DNA of 64,000 nt. It comes from Halalkalibacter alkalisediminis. GTDB lineage: Bacteria; Bacillota; Bacilli; Bacillales; Bacillaceae_D. Below the pieces are notes generated by a model. That model made no database searches. It worked only from the letters and a program-made list of their open reading frames with translations, and had not been told where the DNA came from. Location: NCBI RefSeq assembly GCF_028610705.1, contig NZ_JAQQWT010000013.1, forward strand, positions 1-64,000, read 5' to 3'. This document shows, piece by piece, positions 32,560 through 42,604 of this stretch; position 1 is the first letter of the stretch; each line of letters begins with the position of its first letter. A program made the position numbers and the translations under genes.

Positions 32560-33921
32560 ATGATAAAAAAAGTCTTAATTGCCAATCGTGGAGAAATTGC
32601 TGTACGTATTATTCGTGCATGTAGAGAGTTAGACATTGAAACGGTAGCGGTGTATTCGGAAGCAGATAAAGATTCCTTACATGTTCGATTAGCTGATGAA
32701 GCTTATTGTATTGGCCCAACAGCTTCTAATAAAAGTTATTTAAATGTAACGAACATTATGAGTGTTGCTACGTTAACAGAGGTTGATGCGATTCATCCTG
32801 GTTACGGGTTTTTAGCAGAAAACGCAGACTTTGCGGAAATTTGTGCTGCTTGTAACATTACATTTATCGGTCCAAGCCCATATGCAATTAACCAAATGGG
32901 TACAAAGGACGTAGCTAGGGAAACAATGGCAAGTGCAGGAGTTCCTATTGTACCAGGCTCAAAAGGCATCGTCGAGAATGTAGAAGCGGGATTAGCCGTT
33001 GCAGAGGAAATTGGATTTCCTGTTATCATTAAAGCAACTGCTGGTGGAGGCGGAAAAGGAATTCGTGTTGCTAGAACCGCTGAAGAGTTAAAAAAGGGTA
33101 TGAATATTACTCAACAAGAAGCTGCAACTGCTTTTGGTAATCCTGGTGTATACATTGAAAAGTACATTGAGGATTTCAGACATGTTGAAATTCAAGTACT
33201 AGCTGATAATCACGGGAATGTGATTCATCTGGGAGAACGAGATTGTAGTATTCAAAGAAGATTACAAAAGCTTTTAGAAGAGACACCATCACCTGCTATT
33301 TCATTTGAAACAAGAGCTGAGATGGGAGCAGCAGCGGTTAATGCAGCTAAAGCAGTTAGCTATTCTGGAGCTGGTACGGTTGAATTTATTTATGATCACA
33401 TAAATGGAAATTTTTATTTCATGGAAATGAATACCCGTATCCAAGTAGAGCATCCTGTAACAGAAATGGTGACTGGGATTGACCTCATTAAAGAACAAAT
33501 TCGCGTAGCAGGTGGAGAAGAATTGACACTTGCTCAGGAAGATGTTACTTTCCAAGGCTGGTCCATTGAATGTCGAATTAATGCAGAAAACCCGAAAAAG
33601 AATTTCATGCCGTCTCCAGGTAAGATTACAAAATACTTGGCACCAGGTGGTTTAGGGGTTCGAATCGACTCTGCGGCCTACCCAGGTTATGTGATTTCAC
33701 CATTTTATGACTCTATGGTTGCGAAGGTTATCACGCACGGAGCGACTCGAGCGGAAGCGGTAGCGAAAATGAAACGAGCACTTGAAGAATTTGAGATTGA
33801 AGGTGTGGAAACAACGATTCCTTTCCATCTTCGACTTTTGAATCATGAGACGTTTATTTCAGGTGACTTTAATACGAAATTTCTTGAACAACATGATGTT
33901 ATGTCCGTCAAACTAAAATAA
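32560..33921 (+). CDS. accC: Acetyl-CoA carboxylase biotin carboxylase subunit
   Basis: 453 residues, ATP-grasp enzyme. Seen: N-terminal [13 protein letters not shown], glycine-rich ATP loop [19 protein letters not shown], and active-site [13 protein letters not shown]. It carboxylates biotin on AccB using ATP and bicarbonate. AGGAGAG precedes the ATG. Normal length. Confidence 0.97.
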   Translation: MIKKVLIANRGEIAVRIIRACRELDIETVAVYSEADKDSLHVRLADEAYCIGPTASNKSYLNVTNIMSVATLTEVDAIHPGYGFLAENADFAEICAACNITFIGPSPYAINQMGTKDVARETMASAGVPIVPGSKGIVENVEAGLAVAEEIGFPVIIKATAGGGGKGIRVARTAEELKKGMNITQQEAATAFGNPGVYIEKYIEDFRHVEIQVLADNHGNVIHLGERDCSIQRRLQKLLEETPSPAISFETRAEMGAAAVNAAKAVSYSGAGTVEFIYDHINGNFYFMEMNTRIQVEHPVTEMVTGIDLIKEQIRVAGGEELTLAQEDVTFQGWSIECRINAENPKKNFMPSPGKITKYLAPGGLGVRIDSAAYPGYVISPFYDSMVAKVITHGATRAEAVAKMKRALEEFEIEGVETTIPFHLRLLNHETFISGDFNTKFLEQHDVMSVKLK

Positions 33922-33937
33922 TGAGGAGGAACATAAT

Positions 33938-34336
33938 ATGAATGAAAATCATATTCTCGAACTCGAAGAACAAAAGTCTGAACTCGGTAAAGTAGAAATC
34001 TCACCAGAAGTTATTGAAGTTATTGCAGGGATTGCCGCATCAGAAGTAGACGGTGTAGCAACTATGCGTGGAAACTTTGCGACTGGAGTAGCTGAAAAGT
34101 TAGGTCGTAAAAACCATGGAAAAGGCGTTAAAGTCGAGCTTGCTGAAGATGGAATTACAGTAGATGTTTCTGTTGTAATCACTTATGGTGTAGCAGTTCC
34201 GGAAGTGGCGAATTTGATTCAATCAAATATTAAACAAGCATTACAAACAATGACAGCAATTGAATTACAAGCGATTAATGTTCATGTTGTAGGCGTGCAA
34301 TTTGAAACAGCTGAACCTGTCGAAGACGAAAACTAA
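33938..34336 (+). CDS. yqhY: Asp23/Gls24 family envelope stress response protein YqhY
   Basis: 132 residues of the Asp23/Gls24 fold: G-K-V-E-I-S-P-E-V-I-E-V-I-A-G-I-A-A-S-E-V-D-G-V near the start, then V-D-V-S-V-V-I-T-Y-G and a helical end V-N-V-H-V-V-G-V. In B. subtilis YqhY is coded in the accB-accC-yqhY operon and its loss disturbs acetyl-CoA carboxylase homeostasis. It is therefore a likely ACC regulator or partner. GAGGAGGAAC is upstream. Confidence 0.94.
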   Translation: MNENHILELEEQKSELGKVEISPEVIEVIAGIAASEVDGVATMRGNFATGVAEKLGRKNHGKGVKVELAEDGITVDVSVVITYGVAVPEVANLIQSNIKQALQTMTAIELQAINVHVVGVQFETAEPVEDEN

Positions 34337-34349
34337 TAGATGATAGTTT

Positions 34350-34384
34350 TTGGGCAGTTGAGGTATATCCTCGACTGTCTTTTC
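34350..34384 (+). terminator. Terminator of accB-accC-yqhY
   Basis: GGCAGTTGAGG pairs with CCTCGACTGTC (one G-T pair) around TATAT, followed by a T-rich stretch. Confidence 0.75.
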
Positions 34385-34389
34385 GTGGT

Positions 34390-34747
34390 TTTGGGCTATA
34401 ATAGAACAGAAAAGATGAATAATCGGGTTACCGGTTACTTTTAAATTCAAACTACAATGAATAGAGCCGCTAACTTTGTGTCAGAATTGTATCATGTATA
34501 AATAGTCTATGAGTACCCATCAAAGGAGAAATGGGGTTAATACTCTTTACATATTTATAAGATGGGGAACCGTTCTTGTGCGCGCAAACATAATGAGATT
34601 GAGCATGGTTTGGTTGAAACCGAAAGATAAACATGAATTTAATCTAAATTGTTCTGTTTTAGGGTGCCATGATATGCTATTATCAACATATTAATTGTAC
34701 AAGTATGTGATTTCGCTTGAGCATACATTCAAAAAGGAGATTTACAA
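34390..34747 (+). other. Long leader region before nusB, no clear gene
   Basis: About 350 bases without a convincing gene. TATAAT at 34397-34402 could start a long leader; a weaker TATTAT near 34678 could be a nearer nusB promoter. Short frames (34509-34694 and a 22-codon frame at 34562) lack ribosome sites and have no familiar sequence. No strong terminator hairpin is visible inside. Confidence 0.4.
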
Positions 34748-35137
34748 ATGAACCGAAGAGTAGCAAGACTTAGAGCCGCACAAGCGCTCTATCAGATTGA
34801 TTTAACAGAAACAGATATAAACTCAGCAATAGAGAGTGTGCTTGATGAAGGAGAAACGGCAAGTGATTTTATGACTAACCTTGTAAGAGGGACAGTTGAA
34901 CAAAAACATGTCATTGATCCATTAATTTCAGCAAGTCTTCAAGGCTGGACGATTGATCGAATGGGGCTTGTTGACCGTGCGATTGTTCGTATGTCACTTT
35001 ATGAGATGAAATTCATTGAAGATATCCCTGTAAACGTAACATTTAATGAAGGCATTGAATTAGCAAAAGCATTCGGCGGGGAAGAATCTGGTAAATTTGT
35101 AAATGGAGTATTGTCCAAAGCAATGGAGGAAATTTAA
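34748..35137 (+). CDS. nusB: Transcription antitermination protein NusB
   Basis: 129 residues, all-helical NusB fold. N-terminal arginine-rich R-R-V-A-R-L-R-A-A-Q-A-L-Y-Q, then R-G-T-V-E, D-R-A-I-V-R-M-S-L-Y-E-M and the C-terminal N-E-G-I-E-L-A-K-A-F-G-G-E-E-S-G-K-F-V-N-G-V-L. With NusE (S10) it binds boxA of rRNA leaders and supports antitermination. AAAAAGGAGAT precedes the ATG. Starts the nusB-folD-xseA-xseB-ispA cluster. Confidence 0.96.
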   Translation: MNRRVARLRAAQALYQIDLTETDINSAIESVLDEGETASDFMTNLVRGTVEQKHVIDPLISASLQGWTIDRMGLVDRAIVRMSLYEMKFIEDIPVNVTFNEGIELAKAFGGEESGKFVNGVLSKAMEEI

Positions 35138-35157
35138 AACTAAAGGAGTGGAGTAGT

Positions 35158-36003
35158 ATGACAGCATTATTGTTAAATGGAAAAGAGTTGGCAGCTAAAA
35201 AGAGAGAGCAATTGAAAAAAGATGTGGAGCACTTAACGACAAAAAATGTGGTTCCAGGATTAGCAGTTATTTTAGTAGGGGAAGACCCAGCTTCACAAAC
35301 ATATGTCAAAGCAAAGCAAAAAGCATGTGAACAAGCTGGTATCCATTCTGTGTTAATTAAAAAGTCAGACACCATTACTGAAGAAGAACTACTAGCGGAG
35401 ATTGAGCTTTTGAATCAAGACAAATCGATCGATGGGATATTAGTTCAACTTCCTATTCCAAAACATATCTCAGAACAAGCTGTTATTGAGAAAATTGCCC
35501 CTGAAAAAGACGTTGACGGTTTTCACCCGATTAATATTGGGAAAATGATGACCGGTGAAGATACATTTCTACCTTGTACGCCTTATGGGGTTGTAGAGAT
35601 GTTAAAAGAAGCTGAGATTGATTTAGTCGGTAAGCATGTTGTCGTTGTTGGTCGCAGTAATATTGTTGGTAAGCCAGTTGGACAATTATTGCTAAATGAA
35701 CATGCGACAGTTACATATTGTCATTCTCGCACTAAGAACTTACGTGAGATGACGAATTTAGCCGATATTTTGATCGTAGCGATTGGTAGACCTAACTTTA
35801 TTAACGCAGAGGACGTCAAGCCAGGTGCTGTGGTTGTTGATGTAGGCATTAACCGAGTCGATGGAAAATTATGTGGTGATGTAGACTTTGATAGTGTGAA
35901 AGAAAAAGCCTCTTATTTAACCCCCGTTCCAGGTGGAGTAGGTCCTATGACGATTACAATGCTTCTGGAAAATACGGTCCAATCAGCACGAAAGCGTTTA
36001 TAG
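35158..36003 (+). CDS. folD: Bifunctional methylenetetrahydrofolate dehydrogenase/cyclohydrolase
   Basis: 281 residues. Catalytic Y-V-K-A-K-Q-K-A, the D-G-I-L-V-Q-L-P-I-P strand, K-D-V-D-G-F-H-P, the NADP-site V-V-G-R-S-N-I-V-G-K-P, and the C-terminal T-P-V-P-G-G-V-G-P-M-T are all intact. It interconverts 5,10-methylene-, methenyl- and 10-formyl-THF, using the one-carbon units released by glycine cleavage. AAAGGAGTGG is upstream. Confidence 0.97.
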   Translation: MTALLLNGKELAAKKREQLKKDVEHLTTKNVVPGLAVILVGEDPASQTYVKAKQKACEQAGIHSVLIKKSDTITEEELLAEIELLNQDKSIDGILVQLPIPKHISEQAVIEKIAPEKDVDGFHPINIGKMMTGEDTFLPCTPYGVVEMLKEAEIDLVGKHVVVVGRSNIVGKPVGQLLLNEHATVTYCHSRTKNLREMTNLADILIVAIGRPNFINAEDVKPGAVVVDVGINRVDGKLCGDVDFDSVKEKASYLTPVPGGVGPMTITMLLENTVQSARKRL

Positions 36004-36012
36004 GGTCCAATC

Positions 36013-37362
36013 ATGTCAACACGTAATATTTGGTCGATTTCTGAGGCGACGCGCTACATTAAGTCGCTTTTAGAAGAAGACTCTATCCTTCATAACGTAT
36101 GGTTAAGAGGAGAACTTTCCAATGTGAAGTTGCATAGTCGGGGGCATCTATATTTTACGATTAAAGATGATCAATCTAGAATGCAAGCTGTGATGTTTGC
36201 AGGGCATAACCGATACTTAGCGTTTAAACCGGAAAATGGAATGAAGGTAATCATCCGAGGTGAGGTAAATGTTTACGAGCCTTATGGACAATATCAATTT
36301 TATGCTAAAGAGATGCAGCCGGATGGAATCGGTAGTTTATACTTAGCTTATGAAAAACTAAAGGCTCAGCTTGAGCGTGAAGGCTTATTTGATGCGGAGA
36401 GAAAAAAGACGATCCCTACATTTCCAACTCGGATTGCGGTCATCACATCACCTACAGGAGCAGCGATTCGGGATATTGTGACTACGATAAAACGTCGTTA
36501 CCCGATCGCTCAAATTACCTTACTTCCTGTTCTCGTTCAAGGAGAGCAAGCACCTGAATCGATTATTCATGCTATCAAGCAAGCGGATCTCGCTAAATGC
36601 TTTGATTGTTTAATTGTTGGTCGTGGTGGAGGGTCCATAGAAGAGCTATGGGCTTTTAATGATGAAGGAGTTGTTCGAGCAATTGCAGCTACTGAAGTAC
36701 CTGTCATTTCTGCAGTTGGACATGAAACAGATTTTACAATTAGTGACTTTGTAGCGGACCTACGAGCGCCGACACCAACAGGGGCAGCGGAGCTTGCCGT
36801 ACCTGATATAAGAGAAGTACAACGCTCTCTTCAGTTGATGCAGAAACGATTGAAAAAATTGATGAACGATCGGCTTGTAACAGAAAACAACAAGCTCGAG
36901 CGCTTAAAACGATCGTATGCTTTTCGATATCCAGAACAGTTAATCCGTCAAAAAGAACAACAGTTAGACGGATATATTGATCGTTTAAAACGTTCAATCG
37001 TAGCAACGGTAACAGAACCAGCCAATCGATTAGGTTACTTAGATAAAGCACTTAATCGATTGCATCCCCATGTTCGTGTTGGACAAGCAAGAGATAGAAA
37101 GCAACAAGTACAAGATGCATTAATCAAAGCCATGAAGCAACACCTGAAAGAGAAGCGTCAGCCGTTTGAAAAGGCGATCGGAGACTTGAATTTGCTAAGT
37201 CCACTAAGAATGATGGATCGTGGCTACAGCTTAGCTTACAACAAAGAGAATCATACACTTGTGAAATCGGTCGAACAGGTTAATAGCGGAGCAAAATTAG
37301 ATATTCGAGTAAAAGATGGAACGATTCATTGTCTAGTTGAAGAAACAGAGATAGCGGAATAG
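36013..37362 (+). CDS. xseA: Exodeoxyribonuclease VII large subunit
   Basis: 449 residues. N-terminal OB-fold ([31 protein letters not shown]), catalytic domain with [32 protein letters not shown] and [10 protein letters not shown], and a long C-terminal coiled coil. With XseB it degrades single-stranded DNA from both ends. The start is nine bases after folD. Confidence 0.97.
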   Translation: MSTRNIWSISEATRYIKSLLEEDSILHNVWLRGELSNVKLHSRGHLYFTIKDDQSRMQAVMFAGHNRYLAFKPENGMKVIIRGEVNVYEPYGQYQFYAKEMQPDGIGSLYLAYEKLKAQLEREGLFDAERKKTIPTFPTRIAVITSPTGAAIRDIVTTIKRRYPIAQITLLPVLVQGEQAPESIIHAIKQADLAKCFDCLIVGRGGGSIEELWAFNDEGVVRAIAATEVPVISAVGHETDFTISDFVADLRAPTPTGAAELAVPDIREVQRSLQLMQKRLKKLMNDRLVTENNKLERLKRSYAFRYPEQLIRQKEQQLDGYIDRLKRSIVATVTEPANRLGYLDKALNRLHPHVRVGQARDRKQQVQDALIKAMKQHLKEKRQPFEKAIGDLNLLSPLRMMDRGYSLAYNKENHTLVKSVEQVNSGAKLDIRVKDGTIHCLVEETEIAE

Positions 37363-37373
37363 GAGGAGAGAAA

Positions 37374-37607
37374 ATGGCTGAGAAAACTGAATTAAGCTTT
37401 GAAGAGGCGATGGCCGAATTAGAGCAAGTAGTAGAGCGGCTTGAACAGGGGGACGTTCCACTTGAAAAAGCGATCACGATGTTCCAAGAAGGAATGGCAT
37501 TGTCCAAACAATGTCATGAAAAGCTAGAACAGGTAGAAAAACAAATGGACCAAATTCTTCATGAAGATGGAGAGATTGAGCTTTTAGATTTTCAGGAGGA
37601 TGAATAA
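37374..37607 (+). CDS. xseB: Exodeoxyribonuclease VII small subunit
   Basis: 77 residues, helical hairpin, with [20 protein letters not shown] and the [13 protein letters not shown] family motif. Several copies wrap around XseA's coiled coil. AGGAGGAGAG lies upstream; it is nearly contiguous with ispA. Confidence 0.96.
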   Translation: MAEKTELSFEEAMAELEQVVERLEQGDVPLEKAITMFQEGMALSKQCHEKLEQVEKQMDQILHEDGEIELLDFQEDE

Positions 37608-37609
37608 CT

Positions 37610-38494
37610 GTGGGTGAACAGCTTCGTTATTTTCTAACTGAGATAAAAGAGAAAATTGAGGAGCAATTACCAAGACATATAGATAAGCTTGCAGCTCCTC
37701 AGACCTTAAAAGAAGCCATGGTCTATTCCCTTAATGCCGGAGGCAAAAGAGTTCGTCCGGCTTTGGTACTAGCCACACTAAAAAGTTTCGGAAAACCAGT
37801 CGACGATGGATTTGACGTAGCATGTGCAATTGAAATGATTCATACCTACTCTCTTATTCATGATGACTTGCCCGCTATGGATGATGATGACTTAAGACGC
37901 GGAAAGCCTACGAACCATAAAGTATTTGGAGAAGCTTTGGCTATTTTAGCGGGAGATGCCTTATTTACATACAGCTTTGAACTCATTGCTACTATGCAAG
38001 GAGTTTCGGCAGAGAAAAAACTTTTGCTTGTTCAAGAGATTGCAAAAGCCTCAGGTCCAGAAGGAATGGTCGGTGGACAAGTAGCTGATATGGAAGGGGA
38101 AAATCAGTCCCTTTCGATTGATGAGCTTATGTATATTCATGAACATAAAACAGGTGATTTATTATCTGCTTCTATTATTTCAGGGGCTATTATTGCGGGT
38201 GCAACCTCTAATGACCTTATTAATCTAAAAATGTTTGCAAAAGAATTAGGACTTATGTTTCAGATTAAAGATGATATTCTAGACGTTGAGGGAGATGCGG
38301 AAACAATTGGTAAGCCGATTGGTAGCGATGATGGTAATAATAAAAGTACGTATCCAAATCTTTTAGGATTAGATGGTGCAAAAGCCAAGCTTAATGAGCA
38401 TAAAGATAAAGCAAGAGAACATTTAGCTAAAGTAAATATGGATCAGCAATTACTATTAGCTTTGACTAACTATGTAGCAGAACGTGACCATTAA
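37610..38494 (+). CDS. ispA: Geranyltranstransferase (farnesyl diphosphate synthase)
   Basis: 294 residues, all-helical prenyltransferase. First aspartate-rich motif D-D-L-P-A-M-D-D-D-D-L-R-R-G-K-P and second F-Q-I-K-D-D-I-L-D bind the Mg-diphosphates; G-G-K-R-V-R-P is also present. It condenses IPP with DMAPP and GPP to farnesyl-PP, the precursor of undecaprenyl-P and menaquinone. The start is GTG 37610 directly after xseB. The OLE RNA gene follows at once. Confidence 0.96.
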   Translation: MGEQLRYFLTEIKEKIEEQLPRHIDKLAAPQTLKEAMVYSLNAGGKRVRPALVLATLKSFGKPVDDGFDVACAIEMIHTYSLIHDDLPAMDDDDLRRGKPTNHKVFGEALAILAGDALFTYSFELIATMQGVSAEKKLLLVQEIAKASGPEGMVGGQVADMEGENQSLSIDELMYIHEHKTGDLLSASIISGAIIAGATSNDLINLKMFAKELGLMFQIKDDILDVEGDAETIGKPIGSDDGNNKSTYPNLLGLDGAKAKLNEHKDKAREHLAKVNMDQQLLLALTNYVAERDH

Positions 38495-38509
38495 TTCAAA
38501 GCATTTCCA

Positions 38510-38538
38510 TTGAGCTTACAATAGGTGCATGCTATAAT
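38510..38538 (+). promoter_or_regulatory. Sigma-A promoter of OLE RNA
   Basis: TTGAGC at 38510-38515, a 17-bp spacer and a perfect TATAAT at 38533-38538. It starts 15 bases after the ispA stop, so OLE RNA can be made independently of the upstream operon; read-through from ispA is also possible. Confidence 0.75.
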
Positions 38539-38544
38539 AACGAG

Positions 38545-39150
38545 ACACGAGAGTGGTGCAGTATTCTAGTCAGTTCTCCGTTCTTGAAGGCGGGGCTAAA
38601 AATCCGCCAAAGGGCACATCGATGAAGCTCCTTGTCTTGGCTTGAGGCGCCCAGCCTTGGGTCTTGACTGGGAGATAAGGTAGTAGGGCGATCCACAAAG
38701 GCATGTGGGCGTTGACCCTCCTACCGTGGAGGCCTTTTGCTCGGTCCTTGCACGAGTAAGGTACAAGAGCAAAGGGTATGAACCTGCAACGGCAAGCTAG
38801 GGAGCTTGTCTGCAGCGTAGCCTGCCTTGAGTGGAGGAAGAGGGGATTATGGAAATGAGGGTTTGCTCTGTCGGCCAACAGAGCATCACCTTTACCCATA
38901 TGAAATCTACTCTGCAAAAGAGGATAAAAGAACGGCAAGGAACTGCCGAGGAAATCTCCTAGACTGTTCAATAGACATTTAAAGAGGATTGCAGTGTAGA
39001 CTAAGTGGTAATCCAGTCTGACGCTTGGTGACAACGTCAAATTCAGTGTAAAGGGAAACCGCCTTTGCGGCGACGCATTGGTTCTGAATTGGGAAATCCT
39101 ACTGGACCTAAGCTACAGAGTTTACTCTTTAAATGACCACTCCTTTATTT
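38545..39150 (+). ncRNA. ole: OLE RNA (ornate, large, extremophilic RNA)
   Basis: A 600-base GC-richer stretch without a real gene, between ispA and oapA, the same place and size (about 610 nt) as OLE in Halalkalibacterium halodurans. The ends pair (GAGTGGT at 38551-38557 with ACCACTC at 39136-39142), as expected for the closing helix. Inside are many helices, for example CTCTGTCGGCCAACAGAG near 38870, CCGCCTTTGCGG at 39060-39071 and TGACG...CGTCA near 39020-39040, with GGGAAACCGCC and GCGGCGACGC around the 3' hairpin. OLE forms a membrane-bound ribonucleoprotein with OapA and related proteins and is linked to tolerance of cold, ethanol and excess Mg. The minus-strand frame across it is a shadow. 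Confidence 0.93.
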
Positions 39151-39192
39151 CTATACATAGTCTATTTTTAAAAAGGTGATTTTAAGACAATT

Positions 39193-39804
39193 ATGAAACC
39201 TCTTCAGAAATCAATACATTGGAGTTTGGGTATTGCCGTTATCACACTCGTGCTAGCGGCTATTTTTTCAGTTATTTCCACATTTATATTAAGTGGTGTT
39301 ACATGGGCAATTGGAATGGGGATCGTTTTCATTATTGTCTTTTTAGGGGTGTTCTTTGATACAATAGGGGTAGCCGCTACTGCAGCTGATGAAAAGCCAT
39401 TTCATGCAATGGCATCTGAGCGCTTGCACGGCGCAAAGCATGCGGTCTTAATTACAAGAAATGCAGATAAATTTGCTAACTTTTGTAACGATGTCATCGG
39501 TGATATTTCGGGGATTATTAGTGGTACTGCTTCTGCTTATGTGGTCTTACAGCTTTCGTTACAGCTTGGCTATAATGATACCTCCTATCAGCAATTTGCA
39601 ATATCGATTCTTTTTACAAGTGTGGTTGCAGCCTTAACTGTAGGTGGAAAAGCAGTAGGAAAAACATTGGCGATTCACTATTCTACTCCGATCATCTATC
39701 AAGTTGGTAGATTATTATACATTTTAGAGGTAAGATTAAAGATAAAAGTGTTCTCAGCTACTAACGGGAAGACAAAGAAAAAAGACAAACTGACTCGAAA
39801 GTGA
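39193..39804 (+). CDS. oapA: OLE-associated protein A
   Basis: 203 residues, multi-pass: helices at about 11-33, 38-62, 118-140 and 148-165, with [22 protein letters not shown] and a basic tail [11 protein letters not shown] suited to RNA contact. It is the homolog of the H. halodurans BH2780 product, which binds OLE RNA and holds it at the membrane. The gene sits right after OLE and 10 bases before dxs, the arrangement known for this system. AAGGTGAT lies a little far (12 bases) from the ATG. Confidence 0.9.
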   Translation: MKPLQKSIHWSLGIAVITLVLAAIFSVISTFILSGVTWAIGMGIVFIIVFLGVFFDTIGVAATAADEKPFHAMASERLHGAKHAVLITRNADKFANFCNDVIGDISGIISGTASAYVVLQLSLQLGYNDTSYQQFAISILFTSVVAALTVGGKAVGKTLAIHYSTPIIYQVGRLLYILEVRLKIKVFSATNGKTKKKDKLTRK

Positions 39805-39814
39805 GGGTTCCTTT

Positions 39815-41704
39815 ATGAAACTAGAGGAATTTAAAGACCCAAGCGAACTTAACGATTATTCAAAGAAACAATTAGAGGAACTAGCAGAAGACATTCGTCA
39901 CTTTTTAATTGAGAAATTATCAGTAACGGGTGGGCACCTAGGACCTAATTTAGGTGTGGTTGAGCTTACACTCGCCTTACATCATTTATTTGATAGTCCT
40001 AAAGATAAGTTCATTTGGGACGTAGGGCACCAAGCGTATGTACACAAAATACTTACCGGTCGTGCCGATCAATTTGATAATTTACGACAGTACAAGGGTC
40101 TATGTGGTTTTCCAAAGCGAAACGAAAGTGAGCATGATGTTTGGGAAACGGGACATAGTTCTACCTCTCTTTCTGCTGCGATGGGAATGGCTACAGCTCG
40201 TGACATTAAAGGTACGGATGAAAGTGTAGTCGCTATTATTGGGGACGGCGCACTAACAGGTGGGATGGCTCTTGAGGCATTAAACCATATTGGTCATGAG
40301 CAGACCGACTTAATTGTCATTTTAAATGACAACGAAATGTCTATCGCACCAAACGTTGGCGCGCTTCATAACGTGCTAGCACGTTTGCGTACTGCTGGTA
40401 AGTATCATAAAGCAAAAGAAGAACTTGAGCAGCTAATTAAAAAAATACCTGCATTAGGTGGGAAGATTGCTTCTACTGCTGAACGTGTAAAAGATAGTTT
40501 AAAATATCTACTTGTTTCAGGTATCTTTTTCGAAGAACTGGGCTTTACTTATTTAGGTCCAGTTGATGGACATGACCTTGATGACTTAGCAGAAAATTTA
40601 AAGTATGCGAAGAAAACGAAAGGTCCAGTACTTGTCCATGTCTTAACGAAAAAAGGCAAGGGGTATGAACCGGCAGAAAATGATGCTAAAGGAACTTGGC
40701 ACGGGCTTGGGCCATATAAGATAGAGTCTGGTGAAGTTGTTAAAAAACCAGGACCACCAAGTTATAGTGGTGTTTTTGCGGAAACGCTAAAGAAGATTGC
40801 TCGTGAAGACAAGCGTATTGTGGCTCTAACTGCTGCTATGCCTGGTGGAACAAAGCTTGATTTATTTGCCAAAGAATTTCCAAAGCGTATGTTTGATGTC
40901 GGGATTGCTGAACAGCATGCGACGACAATGGCCGGGGGGTTAGCAACGCAAGGAATGAAGCCAGTCTTTGCCGTGTACTCAACCTTCTTACAGCGTGGAT
41001 ACGATCAAGTCGTTCATGATATTTGTAGACAAAACTTAAATGTTGTCTTTGCGATTGACCGTGCTGGACTTGTTGGAGCAGATGGAGAAACGCATCAAGG
41101 TGTGTTTGATATTGCTTTCTTACGCCATCTTCCTAATATGAAAATATTAATGCCAAAAGATGAAAATGAGCTGCAACATATGATTTACACAGCGTGTAAA
41201 TATGATGGTGGTCCGATTGCGGTTCGTTACCCACGTGGCAATGGATATGGAATTAAAATGGATGATGAGTTGAAGCAACTTCCGATTGGGAAGTGGGAAA
41301 CATTAAAGGATGGAAAAGACGCCTGTATCTTAACTTTTGGAACGATGATTCCAGTAGCAGAAGAAGCGATGATTCAATTGGAAAAGCAAGGGATCTCAGT
41401 TAAGCTAATTAATGCAAACTCTGCTAAACCATTAGATGAAGAACTTTTACATCAGCTTGCAAAATTAAATGTTCCTGTTTTAACGTTGGAAGAAGCTGCT
41501 TTACAAGCAGGTTTTGGAAGTGCTGTACTTGAGTTTTTCCACGATAACGGCTATCACAATGTAGAAGTGAAACGTATGGGAATCCCTGATGAATTTATCG
41601 AACATGGGAGTGTCTCAGAATTGCTCGAAGAAATTGGGCTGACTTCGGCCAATGTGCTGGATCAGGTTATTACGCTATTACCAAAGAAAAGGCAAAGGGC
41701 GTAA
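39815..41704 (+). CDS. dxs: 1-deoxy-D-xylulose-5-phosphate synthase
   Basis: 629 residues of the transketolase superfamily. TPP-binding [15 protein letters not shown] with the following N-D-N-E-M-S-I, N-terminal [14 protein letters not shown], the pyrimidine domain [13 protein letters not shown] and [15 protein letters not shown]. It makes DXP from pyruvate and glyceraldehyde-3-P, the entry to MEP isoprenoid synthesis and to thiamine and pyridoxal in some bacteria. GAGGG is upstream. Co-transcription with oapA is likely. Confidence 0.97.
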   Translation: MKLEEFKDPSELNDYSKKQLEELAEDIRHFLIEKLSVTGGHLGPNLGVVELTLALHHLFDSPKDKFIWDVGHQAYVHKILTGRADQFDNLRQYKGLCGFPKRNESEHDVWETGHSSTSLSAAMGMATARDIKGTDESVVAIIGDGALTGGMALEALNHIGHEQTDLIVILNDNEMSIAPNVGALHNVLARLRTAGKYHKAKEELEQLIKKIPALGGKIASTAERVKDSLKYLLVSGIFFEELGFTYLGPVDGHDLDDLAENLKYAKKTKGPVLVHVLTKKGKGYEPAENDAKGTWHGLGPYKIESGEVVKKPGPPSYSGVFAETLKKIAREDKRIVALTAAMPGGTKLDLFAKEFPKRMFDVGIAEQHATTMAGGLATQGMKPVFAVYSTFLQRGYDQVVHDICRQNLNVVFAIDRAGLVGADGETHQGVFDIAFLRHLPNMKILMPKDENELQHMIYTACKYDGGPIAVRYPRGNGYGIKMDDELKQLPIGKWETLKDGKDACILTFGTMIPVAEEAMIQLEKQGISVKLINANSAKPLDEELLHQLAKLNVPVLTLEEAALQAGFGSAVLEFFHDNGYHNVEVKRMGIPDEFIEHGSVSELLEEIGLTSANVLDQVITLLPKKRQRA

Positions 41705-41709
41705 CAGAC

Positions 41710-42546
41710 GTGACAAAGAAAGAACGAATAGATGTCTTATTAGTTGAACGTGGACTGATTGAAACGAGGGAAAAAGCAAAAAGGTCGATTATGGCCGGGC
41801 TAGTCTTTTCTGGAACGGAAAGAGTGGATAGGCCTGGATTAAAGGTGGACACTGAGACTCCTTTGGAAGTCAAAGGAAATCCACTTCCGTATGTCAGTCG
41901 TGGTGGTTTGAAGTTAGAAAAAGCGATCGAAGAGTTTAATCTATCGCTAAAAGATAAAATTGTTTTAGATATTGGGGCCTCTACAGGTGGATTTACGGAT
42001 TGTTCGTTACAAAATGGTGCAAAAGCCGTTTATGCTCTGGATGTTGGCTATAATCAACTTGCTTGGAAGCTACGTCAAGACGAACGAGTAACAGTCATGG
42101 AGCGTACGAACTTTCGATATGTGAAGCCTGAGGATTTAACGGAAGGGTTACCTCATTTTGCAACAATTGATGTTTCTTTTATATCTCTTAAATTAATTCT
42201 CCCTGTCTTGAGCACGTTGCTCGTGCAAAACAGTGATGTCGTTGCACTAATAAAGCCTCAGTTCGAAGCTGGAAGAGAACAAGTCGGGAAAAAAGGGATT
42301 GTCCGTGATAAAAAAGTCCATGAAGAAGTAGTGACGAGAATTACCGAATATGCCACTCAACAAGGATTTGATGTTGCAGGACTGAGTTTTTCTCCGATAA
42401 AAGGTGGAGAAGGAAATATCGAATTTTTAATGCATTTGCATTTTACTGGTGAAAAAGAAATGGGAAGTCTTTCTGAGACGATATCTTCAAAAGATGTAGT
42501 GGAACAAGCGCATGAACAATTAAAAGTGAAGCAAGAAGACCAGTAA
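41710..42546 (+). CDS. yqxC: TlyA family rRNA (cytidine-2'-O)-methyltransferase (YqxC)
   Basis: 278 residues: N-terminal S4 RNA-binding domain (R-I-D-V-L-L-V-E-R-G-L-I-E-T-R-E-K-A) and a Rossmann FtsJ-like domain with SAM site V-L-D-I-G-A-S-T-G-G-F-T-D and the K-D-K-E type residues (A-L-I-K-P-Q-F-E). It probably methylates 16S/23S rRNA cytidines. The start is GTG 41710, six bases after the dxs stop. It is the usual neighbour of dxs and ahrC in bacilli. Confidence 0.93.
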   Translation: MTKKERIDVLLVERGLIETREKAKRSIMAGLVFSGTERVDRPGLKVDTETPLEVKGNPLPYVSRGGLKLEKAIEEFNLSLKDKIVLDIGASTGGFTDCSLQNGAKAVYALDVGYNQLAWKLRQDERVTVMERTNFRYVKPEDLTEGLPHFATIDVSFISLKLILPVLSTLLVQNSDVVALIKPQFEAGREQVGKKGIVRDKKVHEEVVTRITEYATQQGFDVAGLSFSPIKGGEGNIEFLMHLHFTGEKEMGSLSETISSKDVVEQAHEQLKVKQEDQ

Positions 42547-42562
42547 GAATAAAAGAGGAACG

Positions 42563-42597
42563 AAAAAGGACTAAACGATTAGGTTTGGTCCTTTTTT
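42563..42597 (+). terminator. Terminator after yqxC
   Basis: AAAAAGGACTAAAC pairs with GGTTTGGTCCTTTTT (G-T pairs included), then T's. It is also usable for the convergent DUF2339 gene. Confidence 0.8.
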
Positions 42598-42604
42598 GTA
42601 CGAT

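Noticed and set aside
34509-34694. 61-codon frame before nusB
   Set aside because: It has an odd composition, no well-spaced ribosome site and no recognised motif.
38570-39040. 156-codon open frame on the minus strand across the OLE region
   Set aside because: No ribosome site, no familiar sequence, and it lies on the wrong strand of a well-supported structured RNA.
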